DNA of 64,000 bases from Bacteriovoracaceae bacterium (GTDB lineage Bacteria > Bdellovibrionota > Bacteriovoracia > Bacteriovoracales > Bacteriovoracaceae): positions 124,001-188,000 of the forward strand of contig CANFHC010000001.1 in the NCBI GenBank assembly GCA_947446575.1. The letters run 5' to 3'. A program made the translations under genes and the position numbers. Below the pieces are notes generated by a model. That model searched no databases and was not told the origin of the DNA. It saw nothing but the letters and a program-made list of their open reading frames with translations. Positions 1-8,249 of the stretch are shown here, one piece after another. How positions within the stretch are numbered: the stretch's first letter is position 1; each line of letters starts with the position of its first letter.

Positions 1-1160
1 TCTGGAAGTTTATAAAAGATAAACTCATTCTTCCCTACCTTGATTTGGAAATTAAATACTTCGACTTAGGAATGGAATACCGTGATCAAACTAATGATCA
101 AGTAACTGTAGATGCTGCTGAAGCCATAAAAAAATATAATGTAGGTATCAAATGCGCGACGATTACTCCAGATGAAGCGCGCGTAAAAGAATTCAAATTA
201 AAAGAAATGTGGAAGTCACCAAATGGTACGATTAGAAATATTCTTGATGGAACTGTTTTCAGAGAGCCTATCATCTGTAAAAACGTTCCTCGTTTAGTTC
301 CCAATTGGACTAAGCCAATCATGATTGGTCGTCACGCGTTCGGTGATCAATACCGCGCTACTGATTTCGTTACAAAAGGTCCTGGAAAGTTAACAATGAC
401 TTTCGAAGGCGCTGATGGAACAAAGATTCACAAAGAAGTTTATAACTTTAAAGGTGATGGTGTAGCCCTTGCTATGTATAACACTGACGAATCAATTAAA
501 GGATTTGCTCATTCATGTTTTAACATGGCGATGACAAAAAAATGGCCTCTATACTTCTCTTCAAAAAATACTATTTTAAAAAAATATGACGGAAGATTTA
601 AAGATATATTCGAAGAAATCTACCAAGCAGATTACAAAAGTAAATTTGAATCCCTAGGAATCACTTATGAACACAGACTTATTGATGACATGGTAGCCTC
701 TGCTCTTAAATGGAACGGTGATTTCGTTTGGGCATGTAAAAACTATGACGGAGACGTTCAATCAGATACAGTTGCTCAAGGTTTTGGTTCATTGGGCCTT
801 ATGACTTCTGTTTTGATCACTCCAGATGGAAAAACGATGGAAGCAGAAGCCGCTCATGGAACTGTTACTCGTCACTTCAGAATGCACCAACAAGGCAAGC
901 CAACTTCGACTAACCCAATCGCTTCAATCTTTGCTTGGACGAGAGGACTTGGCCATAGAGCTAAACTTGATGGCAACACTGAACTGGCCCACTTTTCTGA
1001 AACTCTTGAGAAAGTTTGTGTCGCAACGGTTGAGTCTGGAAAAATGACGAAAGACCTTGCGGTTTGTATTTACGGCGAAAAAGTGACTGCAGACAAGTAT
1101 TTAACGACTGAGCAGTTTCTAGATGCAATAGATGATAATCTAAGAAAAGCGCTTGGATAA
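1..1160 (+). CDS. icd: NADP-dependent isocitrate dehydrogenase, 5'-truncated by window edge
   Basis: Oxidative decarboxylation of isocitrate to 2-oxoglutarate with NADP in the cytoplasmic TCA cycle. The frame is open from base 3, reading W-K-F-I-K-D-K-L before the first possible start (a TTG at 45), and it aligns with the N-terminal part of the eukaryote-type homodimeric NADP-IDH (as in human IDH1). So roughly 20-25 residues lie upstream of the window and the TTG is not the true start. Family motifs are clear: [59 protein letters not shown] and [14 protein letters not shown] strong intrinsic terminator follows at once. This is the eukaryote-like subfamily rather than the E. coli Icd type. Confidence 0.95.
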   Translation, partial: WKFIKDKLILPYLDLEIKYFDLGMEYRDQTNDQVTVDAAEAIKKYNVGIKCATITPDEARVKEFKLKEMWKSPNGTIRNILDGTVFREPIICKNVPRLVPNWTKPIMIGRHAFGDQYRATDFVTKGPGKLTMTFEGADGTKIHKEVYNFKGDGVALAMYNTDESIKGFAHSCFNMAMTKKWPLYFSSKNTILKKYDGRFKDIFEEIYQADYKSKFESLGITYEHRLIDDMVASALKWNGDFVWACKNYDGDVQSDTVAQGFGSLGLMTSVLITPDGKTMEAEAAHGTVTRHFRMHQQGKPTSTNPIASIFAWTRGLGHRAKLDGNTELAHFSETLEKVCVATVESGKMTKDLAVCIYGEKVTADKYLTTEQFLDAIDDNLRKALG

Positions 1161-1185
1161 TAAATAAAACATAACAATTAAAATG

Positions 1186-1216
1186 AAGGCTGCATCCAAC
1201 GCAGCCTTTTTTATTT
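1186..1216 (+). terminator. Intrinsic terminator after icd
   Basis: Perfect 8-bp stem AAGGCTGC/GCAGCCTT (1186-1193 and 1201-1208) with a 7-nt loop, followed by a T-rich tract. It lies 25 nt after the icd stop codon. Confidence 0.9.
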
Positions 1217-1293
1217 AGGAGTGTCTTTTTTACACACTAACTAGACGATCCATCTTCTCCGACTTACAAACATCTAAATCTGGGGAGGAACCT

Positions 1294-1662
1294 ATGAAAT
1301 ATTTAATGCTATTAAGTGTACTTTTTGTTTTCAATGTCCAAGCACAAAATGCTGATGATCTAACTTTAGCAGATGAAGCTATTTCAAATCCATCCGTGGA
1401 TATTGAAGGACAATATCAAGTTAAAGAAGCTAAAGAAGAAAAATCAGTAGTAGTAGAAAAAGTACTTACTCCTAAGAAAGTCGCAAAAAAAGTTTCTCAA
1501 TCTGACAGATTAAAAATGTATAGAGAAAGACTTGAAGAACGCAATAGAATCATGATCGAAAAAAAGATGGAAATGATTCGCTATAGACAAGAAATGGCCT
1601 TAGCTCGTCAACTAGAAGCTTCAATGAATCAAACTCTTAAAGCAATTGATAACGTAAAATAA
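1294..1662 (+). CDS. Small exported coiled-coil protein, unknown
   Basis: 122 residues. The N-terminus MKYLMLLSVLFVFNVQAQ is a typical Sec signal peptide with probable cleavage after A-Q-A. The mature part is charged and likely helical: it has an acidic stretch, then a K/V-rich linker, then about 50 residues rich in R, E, M and K (residues 68-118) that read as a coiled coil. A strong ribosome-binding site (GGGGAGGA) sits 5-7 nt before the ATG. It stands alone between the icd terminator and the convergent peroxidase gene, whose stop lies only 5 nt beyond its own. No domain is recognised; a periplasmic structural or chaperone-like role is possible but not shown. Confidence 0.75.
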   Translation: MKYLMLLSVLFVFNVQAQNADDLTLADEAISNPSVDIEGQYQVKEAKEEKSVVVEKVLTPKKVAKKVSQSDRLKMYRERLEERNRIMIEKKMEMIRYRQEMALARQLEASMNQTLKAIDNVK

Positions 1663-1666
1663 AAAA

Positions 1667-2938
1667 TTAATGAGATGGCACTTCCCATAATGAATCGGTG
1701 AGTGCCTCTTTTAAAAAGATTTCAAGATCATCTTTTTCTGAATCCATTAAATTAAGTCCATTTCGCAAAAATCCCGCTTGTATCGAATTCATTAATTCAA
1801 TTAAATACACTGATCTTCTTTCAACATCCACTTTGACTGGCATTGTCGCTTCTCTTTCCGCAGGTATGACATAATTATTCATAGAAGAGCGAATATCATT
1901 ATAATGATTAATAACTTCTCTCAAAGTTCTGAATGCTCCGTTGTGCATATAGGGCGCTGTTAATCCCACGTTAAGTAAACTTGGCGTCCTAAAAAAATAT
2001 TTTCTAAATGTCTCTTTTGAAACAGCTCCCCGTCCTTCGTCTGGAAGAACCGGAGCTTCTCCCCAAAAAGGAACGCCTACTGAAGCAAAAAAAGAATTAT
2101 TTCCTAGCTCTCCACCTTGGTGACAGGCAATACACTTCCCATTTCCCATAAATACAGCAAGTCCTCTTTTTTGTTTTTCAGTCATGGCCGAATTGTCACC
2201 GCGAAGATAACGATAAAATGGAGAATCTGTTGATTGAAAAGTTTCGCGCTCAAAAGCTGCGATTGCTTCTGCCACATGACCGATATTGATTTTATCAATA
2301 AAGATATTCGGATAAGCCGCTTTAAAAAATTTAGGATCTTGTTTTAATCGCGCTAAAATTTTATCCCACGCTTCTAGATTATTTTTTGAGTCGGCAATTT
2401 CATTTTGTCCGATTTGTCCTTTCATCTCTTTAGTAGAGACCATGGGAAAAAGTGCTTGGGCCGCAAGTGAGCTACTCATTGCTGAAGCAATCTCTTTGGC
2501 TTTTGGATTTTCTCCATTTAGGCTTTCTTCTGGTGTCGTAAAAATTTTCTTCTGATTATCAAGTTGAACTCTCCCATCCCAAAACATAAATGTTTTTGTG
2601 GGTGCTCCTAAGTTAAAAAGAGCTTGAGAATTACGGGCTAAGATACCTTGTCCATCTTCAGTACGAGAAAGTGGCAATCCATCACTCAATCCTTTCATTG
2701 GATTATGGCATGTCATGCAACTAATATTTTTATTCCCAGATAGATTGGGATCAATGAAAAGTTTTTTTCCAAGTTCAACTAGTGCTCTATTTGCAATAGG
2801 CGCAATAGGCTCAATTGGTATAACTCTAAAGAATTCGAGCTTAGAGCGCAGCTCTTTATCTAATGCTGAAGGAAATGTTTCGGCATAGAGAGCAGTTGAG
2901 GTGAAGAGAGAATAACAAATAAGATTTTTAAAAAACAT
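1667..2938 (-). CDS. Periplasmic di-haem cytochrome c peroxidase / MauG family
   Basis: 423 residues with a signal peptide (about residues 1-19). Two covalent c-haem motifs are visible: C74-M-T-C-H78 and C-I-A-C-H near residue 270, the two-domain arrangement of CcpA/MauG enzymes. Family context is present: FIDPNLSGNKNISC before the first haem, and APYMHNGAFRTLREVINHY near the C-terminus. Known members reduce H2O2 with electrons from cytochrome c in the periplasm, or oxidise protein or small substrates (MauG). The sequence alone does not decide between these. Divergent from the coiled-coil protein gene at 3118 and convergent with the small exported protein gene. Confidence 0.9.
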   Translation of the reverse strand: MFFKNLICYSLFTSTALYAETFPSALDKELRSKLEFFRVIPIEPIAPIANRALVELGKKLFIDPNLSGNKNISCMTCHNPMKGLSDGLPLSRTEDGQGILARNSQALFNLGAPTKTFMFWDGRVQLDNQKKIFTTPEESLNGENPKAKEIASAMSSSLAAQALFPMVSTKEMKGQIGQNEIADSKNNLEAWDKILARLKQDPKFFKAAYPNIFIDKINIGHVAEAIAAFERETFQSTDSPFYRYLRGDNSAMTEKQKRGLAVFMGNGKCIACHQGGELGNNSFFASVGVPFWGEAPVLPDEGRGAVSKETFRKYFFRTPSLLNVGLTAPYMHNGAFRTLREVINHYNDIRSSMNNYVIPAEREATMPVKVDVERRSVYLIELMNSIQAGFLRNGLNLMDSEKDDLEIFLKEALTDSLWEVPSH

Positions 2939-3065
2939 GCCAAAACACTATCTTGATTATTTGGAGCTGTAAAAACTTTTGACAGGTAAAAAGTATCTGT
3001 CGATTTTTTTAACACATAATAATATTCCCATGAGAAAAATGGCTTATAAATCCCTTACATAGCAA

Positions 3066-3093
3066 TTGGCACAACTCTTGTAATAGATATACT
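3066..3093 (+). promoter_or_regulatory. Candidate sigma70-type promoter for the 3118 gene
   Basis: TTGGCA (3066-3071), a 16-nt spacer and TATACT (3088-3093), about 25 nt upstream of the ATG. Two mismatches in total from the sigma70 consensus boxes. Judged by eye only. Confidence 0.5.
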
Positions 3094-3117
3094 CACTAAC
3101 GATCAGGGGGATTTATC

Positions 3118-4293
3118 ATGAAAGCTAACAAACTTTTTTTATGTGCATTAACAATATCTTTAATATCACTTCAAACAATGTCACCAACTGACTTTATTGC
3201 TCATACGAACGCATTAAACAATAGAGGCCCTGCTAGTGAGCCCGCAAATAAAGCTTATACTAAAAATGCAGTTACAAAAAAGCTAGTAACATCAAAAGAG
3301 ATGCAAGATCTTAAAGCAAAGCTTGCTCTTCTTGAAATTGATTTAAAAGCAAAACAAGATCAATTAGACCAAAAATCTAAAGAAATAGAACAATTAAAAA
3401 TAAATAAGTCTGATGAAAAGATTGAAGCTTTATCAAAATTGATCATTGATCAAAAAGCCGATATCGATAAATTAAAAATTGATATCAAAAATTCTGAAGT
3501 TAAAGATTTCAAAATAGTCAATAACAACAAAGTTGAAGTTGTTATTTGTAAGTCAGAATCAAAAGGTGAAAAACTTCAGGATGAAGTTAAAAAAGGTTTA
3601 GAAGATAAAGAAGCTGTTATAAAAAAAGTTGAAGATATTAAACTGACAGAAATTAAAAAAGAAGAAATTAAGCCAATTGCAAAAACTGAAGAAGAGAAAA
3701 AAGAAGAGAAAAAAGAAGAGAAAAAAGAAGAAAAGAAAGAAGAAAAGAAAGAAGTTATCGCCAAAGCTGAAGTTAAAACTGAAGATAAAAAAGCTGATGC
3801 AAAACCAAGCAAAGAATTTAAATCTGATAACTCAGAAATGATTTCTCTTATGTCTCAAATGACTACCATGTTTACGACACAAATGCAGGCACAGATGCAA
3901 TTACAAGTGCAAATGATGACTATGTTGTCTCAAATGCAAACTAACTTTATGCCACAAATGAGCCCATATGCTTACGACTTTTCATCACAGGCCCATCCTT
4001 ATAGTTACAACGATACTCTAGGACTTGGTGCATGGAATGTAGGAATCCCTGCTACGAGTTCACATTGGCCTACGCAATCATGGTCAAATAATTACTCTAG
4101 TCCATACTCAGTAATGCCAAGCTTGGAGCGTCAACCAGCTCAAGCACCAACTGATTTTGGCTTCTCTTTTAAGCAACAACAGTATCCAATGATGCCATTT
4201 GATTTTAACCAAGCTCCAGCGCCAACCTCTCCGGCACCAGTGCAAAAGGCGGCACCAGTTGAATTAGCGAGAACACAAATCCTTTCCGCTTAG
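3118..4293 (+). CDS. Exported coiled-coil protein with K/E repeat and Met/Gln-rich region, unknown
   Basis: 391 residues. It has a hydrophobic N-terminal signal-like segment (residues 5-20), a long Lys/Glu/Asp-rich coiled coil (about 60-145), an acidic/basic KKEE repeat block (about 192-212), then a stretch dominated by Met and Gln (about 240-285: repeated M-T-T-M, Q-M-Q, Q-M-M). A low-complexity tail rich in Tyr, Pro, Ser, Gln and Ala ends the protein. The ribosome-binding site GGGGG and a good promoter precede it, and two intrinsic terminators follow, so it is a monocistronic unit. No catalytic domain is visible. It looks like a structural envelope or fibre-forming protein. Confidence 0.8.
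   Translation: MKANKLFLCALTISLISLQTMSPTDFIAHTNALNNRGPASEPANKAYTKNAVTKKLVTSKEMQDLKAKLALLEIDLKAKQDQLDQKSKEIEQLKINKSDEKIEALSKLIIDQKADIDKLKIDIKNSEVKDFKIVNNNKVEVVICKSESKGEKLQDEVKKGLEDKEAVIKKVEDIKLTEIKKEEIKPIAKTEEEKKEEKKEEKKEEKKEEKKEVIAKAEVKTEDKKADAKPSKEFKSDNSEMISLMSQMTTMFTTQMQAQMQLQVQMMTMLSQMQTNFMPQMSPYAYDFSSQAHPYSYNDTLGLGAWNVGIPATSSHWPTQSWSNNYSSPYSVMPSLERQPAQAPTDFGFSFKQQQYPMMPFDFNQAPAPTSPAPVQKAAPVELARTQILSA
3691..3750 (+). repeat. 12-bp tandem repeat encoding K-K-E-E units
   Basis: Three perfect copies of GAAGAGAAAAAA (3691-3726) followed by two copies of the variant GAAGAAAAGAAA (3727-3750), in frame in the coiled-coil protein. The repeat is prone to length change in steps of four residues. Confidence 0.9.
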
Positions 4294-4313
4294 TACGAAC
4301 ACACAATAAAAAG

Positions 4314-4346
4314 AAAAAGGGACATCTAAATGATGTCCTTTTTTTC
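4314..4346 (+). terminator. Intrinsic terminator 1 after the 3118 gene
   Basis: Stem GGACATC (4320-4326) / GATGTCC (4332-4338), extended by A-T pairs, with a 5-nt loop and a run of seven T. Confidence 0.9.
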
Positions 4347-4384
4347 GTTTTAGTGGAGTGAATTAATCAGTCAATATAAAGAAA

Positions 4385-4410
4385 GAGGAAAAAAATTCCT
4401 CATTTTTTTT
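4385..4410 (+). terminator. Second hairpin with T-run, tandem terminator or attenuator
   Basis: Stem GAGGAA (4385-4390) / TTCCTC (4396-4401), loop of five A, then A and eight T. It lies 47 nt after the first terminator and about 95 nt before the next gene. It could therefore be a back-up terminator or an attenuator in the leader of the zinc-ribbon gene. Confidence 0.7.
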
Positions 4411-4504
4411 AAAAAGCTAACGACAAGCTAAATAAGTTAGCTGGACTAAGGAATGATCAGCTAGAAAGGCAATGGATGCTACTTCAATGAACATAGGATA
4501 TATC

Positions 4505-4753
4505 ATGAAGGCAGAACTAACGAACAAAGAATCTGGAGCTAAGATTATTATCAAAAAATGCCATGTTTGCGGACATGTCATGGAAGGGGCCCAAGAAGTC
4601 CCAAAATGTGGAAAGTGTAAAAAATCCTTTCTACCTGTCAACTACTTCTCGAAGGTTCACTCTAAATCCCAGAAAGAATATGACCAGCTTTTCGCAGCAA
4701 GCTATGAGTTACATGAAGAAGATCTCATAAAAGGTCTTACAGTTCTCTGGTAA
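4505..4753 (+). CDS. Small zinc-ribbon protein, unknown
   Basis: 82 residues from the ATG at 4505, chosen because AGGA lies 7 nt upstream; in-frame ATGs at 4472 and 4487 lack a well-spaced ribosome-binding site. Two Cys pairs, C19-x-x-C22 and C35-x-x-C38, form a rubredoxin-like/zinc-ribbon knuckle. The rest is basic, then acidic, without known catalytic residues. It lies 37 nt upstream of recJ, separated by a strong hairpin, so the two may be co-transcribed. It could be a small nucleic-acid-binding or regulatory protein; the function is unknown. Confidence 0.75.
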   Translation: MKAELTNKESGAKIIIKKCHVCGHVMEGAQEVPKCGKCKKSFLPVNYFSKVHSKSQKEYDQLFAASYELHEEDLIKGLTVLW

Positions 4754-4757
4754 ACGG

Positions 4758-4791
4758 TGTCTATTCATGACTTAAATGCTATGAATAGACA
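4758..4791 (+). promoter_or_regulatory. Hairpin reaching the recJ start codon
   Basis: Perfect 11-bp inverted repeat TGTCTATTCAT (4758-4768) / ATGAATAGACA (4781-4791) with a 12-nt loop. The 3' arm ends on the A of the recJ ATG. No T-run follows, so it is not an ordinary terminator. If formed in mRNA it would cover the region where a ribosome-binding site should be. Confidence 0.7.
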
Positions 4792-6488
4792 TGCAAGAAC
4801 TTCATCCAATCATTCAAAGACTCTTTGATAAAAGAGGATTCGATCATAAAAAAATCGAAAATTTTTTATCTTGGGATTTAAAGGCCATTCCAGAACTTAC
4901 TTCTTTAAAAGATTTAAGTATTGCCTCCAAAAGAATTATCGAAGCAATAAACCATAATCAAAAAATCGGCGTGTATGGCGATTATGATGTTGATGGAACA
5001 ACTTCGTGTGCCCTTCTCTATCATTTTTTTAAAATGTTAAATGTCGAGCTTGATGTCGTTCAGCCTTCACGCTTTATTGAAGGATATGGATTGCACCTTT
5101 CGAGCATTGAAGAAGCAGTTGAAAAAAATATCCGTGTTCTCATTACTGTAGACTGTGGAATAACTAATAATGAAGCTGCCGATAGTGCAAAAGAAAAAGG
5201 CTTGGACTTAATCATTACTGACCATCACAAGGATGCGCGTGAGACAATGCCAGATGCTTTTGCCGTCATTAATCCTAACCGACGTGATGAAGATGAAGCA
5301 GGAGAATTAAAAACGCTTGCTGGAGTTGCCGTCGCTTTTGCGCTGGCGGTACAAATAAGAGCTGATTTACTTGCTTCGGGAAAAGTAGTTCCTACGCTTT
5401 ATCCACTCTTGCAATTTGTTGCAATTGGCACCATTTGTGACCTCGCTCATTTAAGTCCAGTAAATTTAAAACTGGTTCGCCATGGTTTAAAACTTTTAAA
5501 AGACACAACCTATCCAGGACTGCGCGCCTTTTTTACGGCCGAAGAATTAAAGGCTAAAACAATTCCTTCGGAAAAATTAGCTTTTCATATTGGTCCGCTA
5601 ATCAACTCTAAAGGACGATTAGACCATCCTGAGCTAGCGATGCAACTTCTTATTGCAAGCACGCCAGAGCGCGCACGCGAGTGCTACGATCATCTCGTTA
5701 ATTGCAATCAAGAAAGAAAATTTATTCAAAATGAAGTTTTCAAAGAAGCGCGTGAACAAGTTTTACGTGAAAGAAAAAATCTTCCATTTAATAATGAACA
5801 TTTAATCACTATCGTTTATCAATCTCAATGGCATGAAGGTGTCATTGGAATTGTTGCTTCTAAATTAGTTGATACTTTTAAAGCCCCGGCCATTATTTTT
5901 ACTGACTCTGAACACGATGGAGTGATCAAAGCATCTTGTCGAAGTGCAGGTACTTTAGACATCTTTAATCTACTTAAAAAAAACGAGCATCTTTTTATAA
6001 AATTTGGTGGCCACAAAGCAGCTGCTGGTCTTTCAATGAAAAAAGAAAACCTGCAAGAATTTATAAAAAACATGAATCAATTGCTAAAAAATGTTCCCGC
6101 CATTGAGAGAACCCGCATGGAGTTCTACGATTTAGAAATCAATGCTTCGGAAATTAATCCTCAGCTTATGCGCGAACTAGATATGCTTGAACCATTTGGA
6201 ATGGGAAATGAAAAACCTATTTTTAAAATTAAAGGTGTGAAGCTTGATTCATTTGATCTCATGAAAGACGTTCACGTGCGCTGGAATCTTTCTCAAGAAA
6301 AAGTAAAACTCAAAGGAATAAGCTTCAATTATGTTGGAAAATATGAAGCGACAAGTCCTTCTGAAATATTTTCAACTCAAAATTTAAAGAAAGAAGATTT
6401 GTCAGTTTATTTTACGTTGGGAATGAATCGCTTTAATGGAAATGAAAATATTCAGCTAATGATTGACCGCCTAGAATTTGGATTCTAG
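4791..6488 (+). CDS. recJ: Single-stranded-DNA-specific 5'-3' exonuclease RecJ
   Basis: 565 residues, the usual RecJ length. RecJ degrades ssDNA 5' to 3' in recombination and mismatch/base-excision repair, in the cytoplasm. DHH phosphoesterase motifs are seen in order: GVYGDYDVDGTTS (about residue 61), TVDCGI, TDHHK (about 143), NPNRRDE, and the DHHA1 motif GGHKAAAGLS (about 405). The C-terminal OB-like domain starts around 440. An in-frame TGA at 4782 excludes an earlier start, so ATG 4791 is the first possible one. No clear Shine-Dalgarno is visible; the hairpin covers that site. The stop codon lies inside another hairpin (6468-6491). Confidence 0.95.
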   Translation: MQELHPIIQRLFDKRGFDHKKIENFLSWDLKAIPELTSLKDLSIASKRIIEAINHNQKIGVYGDYDVDGTTSCALLYHFFKMLNVELDVVQPSRFIEGYGLHLSSIEEAVEKNIRVLITVDCGITNNEAADSAKEKGLDLIITDHHKDARETMPDAFAVINPNRRDEDEAGELKTLAGVAVAFALAVQIRADLLASGKVVPTLYPLLQFVAIGTICDLAHLSPVNLKLVRHGLKLLKDTTYPGLRAFFTAEELKAKTIPSEKLAFHIGPLINSKGRLDHPELAMQLLIASTPERARECYDHLVNCNQERKFIQNEVFKEAREQVLRERKNLPFNNEHLITIVYQSQWHEGVIGIVASKLVDTFKAPAIIFTDSEHDGVIKASCRSAGTLDIFNLLKKNEHLFIKFGGHKAAAGLSMKKENLQEFIKNMNQLLKNVPAIERTRMEFYDLEINASEINPQLMRELDMLEPFGMGNEKPIFKIKGVKLDSFDLMKDVHVRWNLSQEKVKLKGISFNYVGKYEATSPSEIFSTQNLKKEDLSVYFTLGMNRFNGNENIQLMIDRLEFGF

Positions 6489-6491
6489 GCG
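6468..6491. other. Perfect hairpin over the recJ stop codon, no T-run
   Basis: CGCCTAGAAT (6468-6477) / ATTCTAGGCG (6482-6491), a 10-bp perfect stem with a TTGG loop. It contains the recJ TAG in its 3' arm and lies between convergent recJ and the porin gene. Neither strand has a U-tract directly after the stem. Confidence 0.75.
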
Positions 6492-6510
6492 ATCAAAAAA
6501 ATCTTTGAAA

Positions 6511-7608
6511 TTATTTTAAAATTGCAGCATCAAATTTCAATCCAACCATGATTGATTTTGGAGAAGATTTAACTTCTGTTGTATTCATGCTTTCTTTAAC
6601 AGTCGCACCAGAATAAACAACGTGATATCTAAATGCATCTTCTTTTGATTCTTTAAATTCAACACCAACATCATAAGCTGATCTTTGAGCAGTTTTTACA
6701 GAAGCAGTTTTTCTTTTGTCAGCGATGTATTTTGCGAATGGAGAAAATCTTTCTCCTGCATATCTAACTAAGCCCACAAGAGAAGTAGTTTTTAAATCTT
6801 TTTTAGTAGCTGCTGTTGTACCTACGGCATATTTTTCAGTTAGAAGATCGTAATCAACTTCTAAAACAACATCATGAGGAGTATTGAATTGAAGACCAGC
6901 AGACATAAAGTTGTCATTTCCTTTATTATCACGTACTCCGCTCAACGAAGTCGCCCCACCATTTGTTCCACCAGCTTCTGGAATTACAGTATAAGCCACG
7001 ATAGGCTTAATAATCCCATTCAGCAGGCTTCCGTTCCAACCTACTGACCAACCAAATTTTGATTGAGCATTTGTTCCAGCTCCCTTTCCATTATCTTTGT
7101 TCCCATTAAAATACTGGGCCATTAAAGTTTGACCAGCAATTTCCTGAGTAAGAGTTAAACCAACTTGATTAGCTGGAGTTGCTTGGAAAAAATAAGAAGT
7201 GGAATAACGGTCAAAATTTAAATAATCGTATTCTCTACCACCAATTAAAACTGCTTTTTTCCCAAGGATAATAGAAGTTCCAGTTGAAAAAGATTTTGTT
7301 AAAAAAGCTTCATCAATAAAAGTAGAAGTTCCATCAACTGAATCTTTTTTTGCACTAGTTGCTGAATCATTAACTGTTAGAAAATCTGTCGTTAAAAAAT
7401 ATTTAACTGAAGGAGTAACTGTTCCAGCAAAAGTTGTTCTTAAGTAATCAATATTGAATGAACTAGAATTTGAATTCCCAGTTTTTTTGTAATCATTATC
7501 TAAGTAAGTCCAACCCGCTCTACCAACAGCATTGATTGTATGCTCACCAGCAAAAGCACTCGCAGAAACTAGAGTAGCAATCATTGCTACTGTACTTAAC
7601 TTTTTCAT
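6511..7608 (-). CDS. Outer-membrane porin-like beta-barrel protein
   Basis: 365 residues with a clear signal peptide (MKKLSTVAMIATLVSASAFA, cleavage after A-F-A). The mature protein alternates polar and hydrophobic residues in many short strands with Gly/Asn/Lys-rich loops (for example around SFNIDYLRTTFAGTV and FRYHVVYSGATV), the pattern of a 16-strand-type porin or phosphate-selective-porin-like barrel. No Cys is present in the mature part. It probably forms a channel in the outer membrane; substrate unknown. Strong ribosome-binding site GAGGGAG. The leader carries a 10-bp hairpin. Convergent with recJ. Confidence 0.8.
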   Translation of the reverse strand: MKKLSTVAMIATLVSASAFAGEHTINAVGRAGWTYLDNDYKKTGNSNSSSFNIDYLRTTFAGTVTPSVKYFLTTDFLTVNDSATSAKKDSVDGTSTFIDEAFLTKSFSTGTSIILGKKAVLIGGREYDYLNFDRYSTSYFFQATPANQVGLTLTQEIAGQTLMAQYFNGNKDNGKGAGTNAQSKFGWSVGWNGSLLNGIIKPIVAYTVIPEAGGTNGGATSLSGVRDNKGNDNFMSAGLQFNTPHDVVLEVDYDLLTEKYAVGTTAATKKDLKTTSLVGLVRYAGERFSPFAKYIADKRKTASVKTAQRSAYDVGVEFKESKEDAFRYHVVYSGATVKESMNTTEVKSSPKSIMVGLKFDAAILK

Positions 7609-7632
7609 TCATTCTCCCTCGAATAAGTTTTT

Positions 7633-7655
7633 TACGGAGTACTCAGTACTCCGTA
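7633..7655 (-). promoter_or_regulatory. Stem-loop in the porin 5' leader
   Basis: TACGGAGTAC (7633-7642) / GTACTCCGTA (7646-7655), a perfect 10-bp stem with a 3-nt centre, 25 nt upstream of the porin ATG on the minus strand. Either a 5'-UTR stability hairpin or a dyad-symmetric operator. Confidence 0.6.
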
Positions 7656-7703
7656 TTAATTTGTTCCATCAAATATTACTTGTTAATTACTTTTTCTATA
7701 AGC

Positions 7704-8240
7704 CTAACGGAGGATTGAAACTTTTTCAATCACAACATCTTTCACTGGGCGATCGCCTGCTCCAGTAGCTGTTTTACCGATTGTAGAGATGACTTCCATT
7801 CCTTTAACGACTTTTCCAAAAACAGTATGTCTTCCATCTAGGTGTGGCGTTGGAGCGAGGGTAATAAAAAATTGTGAACCATTAGTTCCAGGACCGGCAT
7901 TGGCCATTGATAAAATTCCAGCACTGCTGTGACGAAGAGTTGGTTGGAATTCGTCTTGAAAACGGTAACCAGGGCCACCTCTTCCAGATCCTTCAGGACA
8001 TCCACCTTGGATCATAAAATTTTCAATTACACGGTGAAAAACAAGTCCATCATAAAAAGGACCTTTTTTTGTTGTTTCTTGTCTTCCTTCTGCTAGGTTT
8101 ACAAAATTCCAAACTGTTTCTGGGCATTCTTTGGCGTAAAGTTCGATTTCAAATTCGCCAAGATTAGTTGTAACCACTGCAGTTAAGCGATCAACAGGTT
8201 CTTTGTAATCACTTTTTTTAACATTTCCTAAACCAAACAT
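7704..8240 (-). CDS. Cyclophilin-type peptidyl-prolyl cis-trans isomerase
   Basis: 178 residues. Cyclophilins catalyse cis-trans isomerisation of Xaa-Pro bonds. The sequence has the complete core: VTTNLGEFEIELYA, TVWNFVNLAEG, FYDGLVFHRVIENFMIQGG (catalytic Arg in FHRVI), GPGYRFQDEF, LSMANAGPGTNGSQFFIT and HLDGRHTVFGKVVKGMEV. There is no signal peptide; the N-terminal 20 residues are charged, so it is cytoplasmic. Ribosome-binding site AAGGAG 6 nt from the ATG. It follows the lipoprotein gene by 9 nt and is probably the last gene of a three-gene operon with the flavoprotein at 8996-10198. Confidence 0.95.
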   Translation of the reverse strand: MFGLGNVKKSDYKEPVDRLTAVVTTNLGEFEIELYAKECPETVWNFVNLAEGRQETTKKGPFYDGLVFHRVIENFMIQGGCPEGSGRGGPGYRFQDEFQPTLRHSSAGILSMANAGPGTNGSQFFITLAPTPHLDGRHTVFGKVVKGMEVISTIGKTATGAGDRPVKDVVIEKVSILR

Positions 8241-8249
8241 AAATTCTCC

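Noticed and set aside
3691-3750. Possible CRISPR or microsatellite repeat
   Set aside because: 12-bp units without spacers, in frame, coding for KKEE; just a coding tandem repeat.
3576-3812. Minus-strand open frame with Ser/Phe repeats
   Set aside because: It is the complement of the GAAGAGAAAAAA coding repeat of the plus-strand protein; no ribosome-binding site, low-complexity by necessity.
4415-4442. AGCTAAC/GTTAGCT 7-bp inverted repeat upstream of the zinc-ribbon gene
   Set aside because: Loop of 14 nt and AT-rich; too weak to claim.
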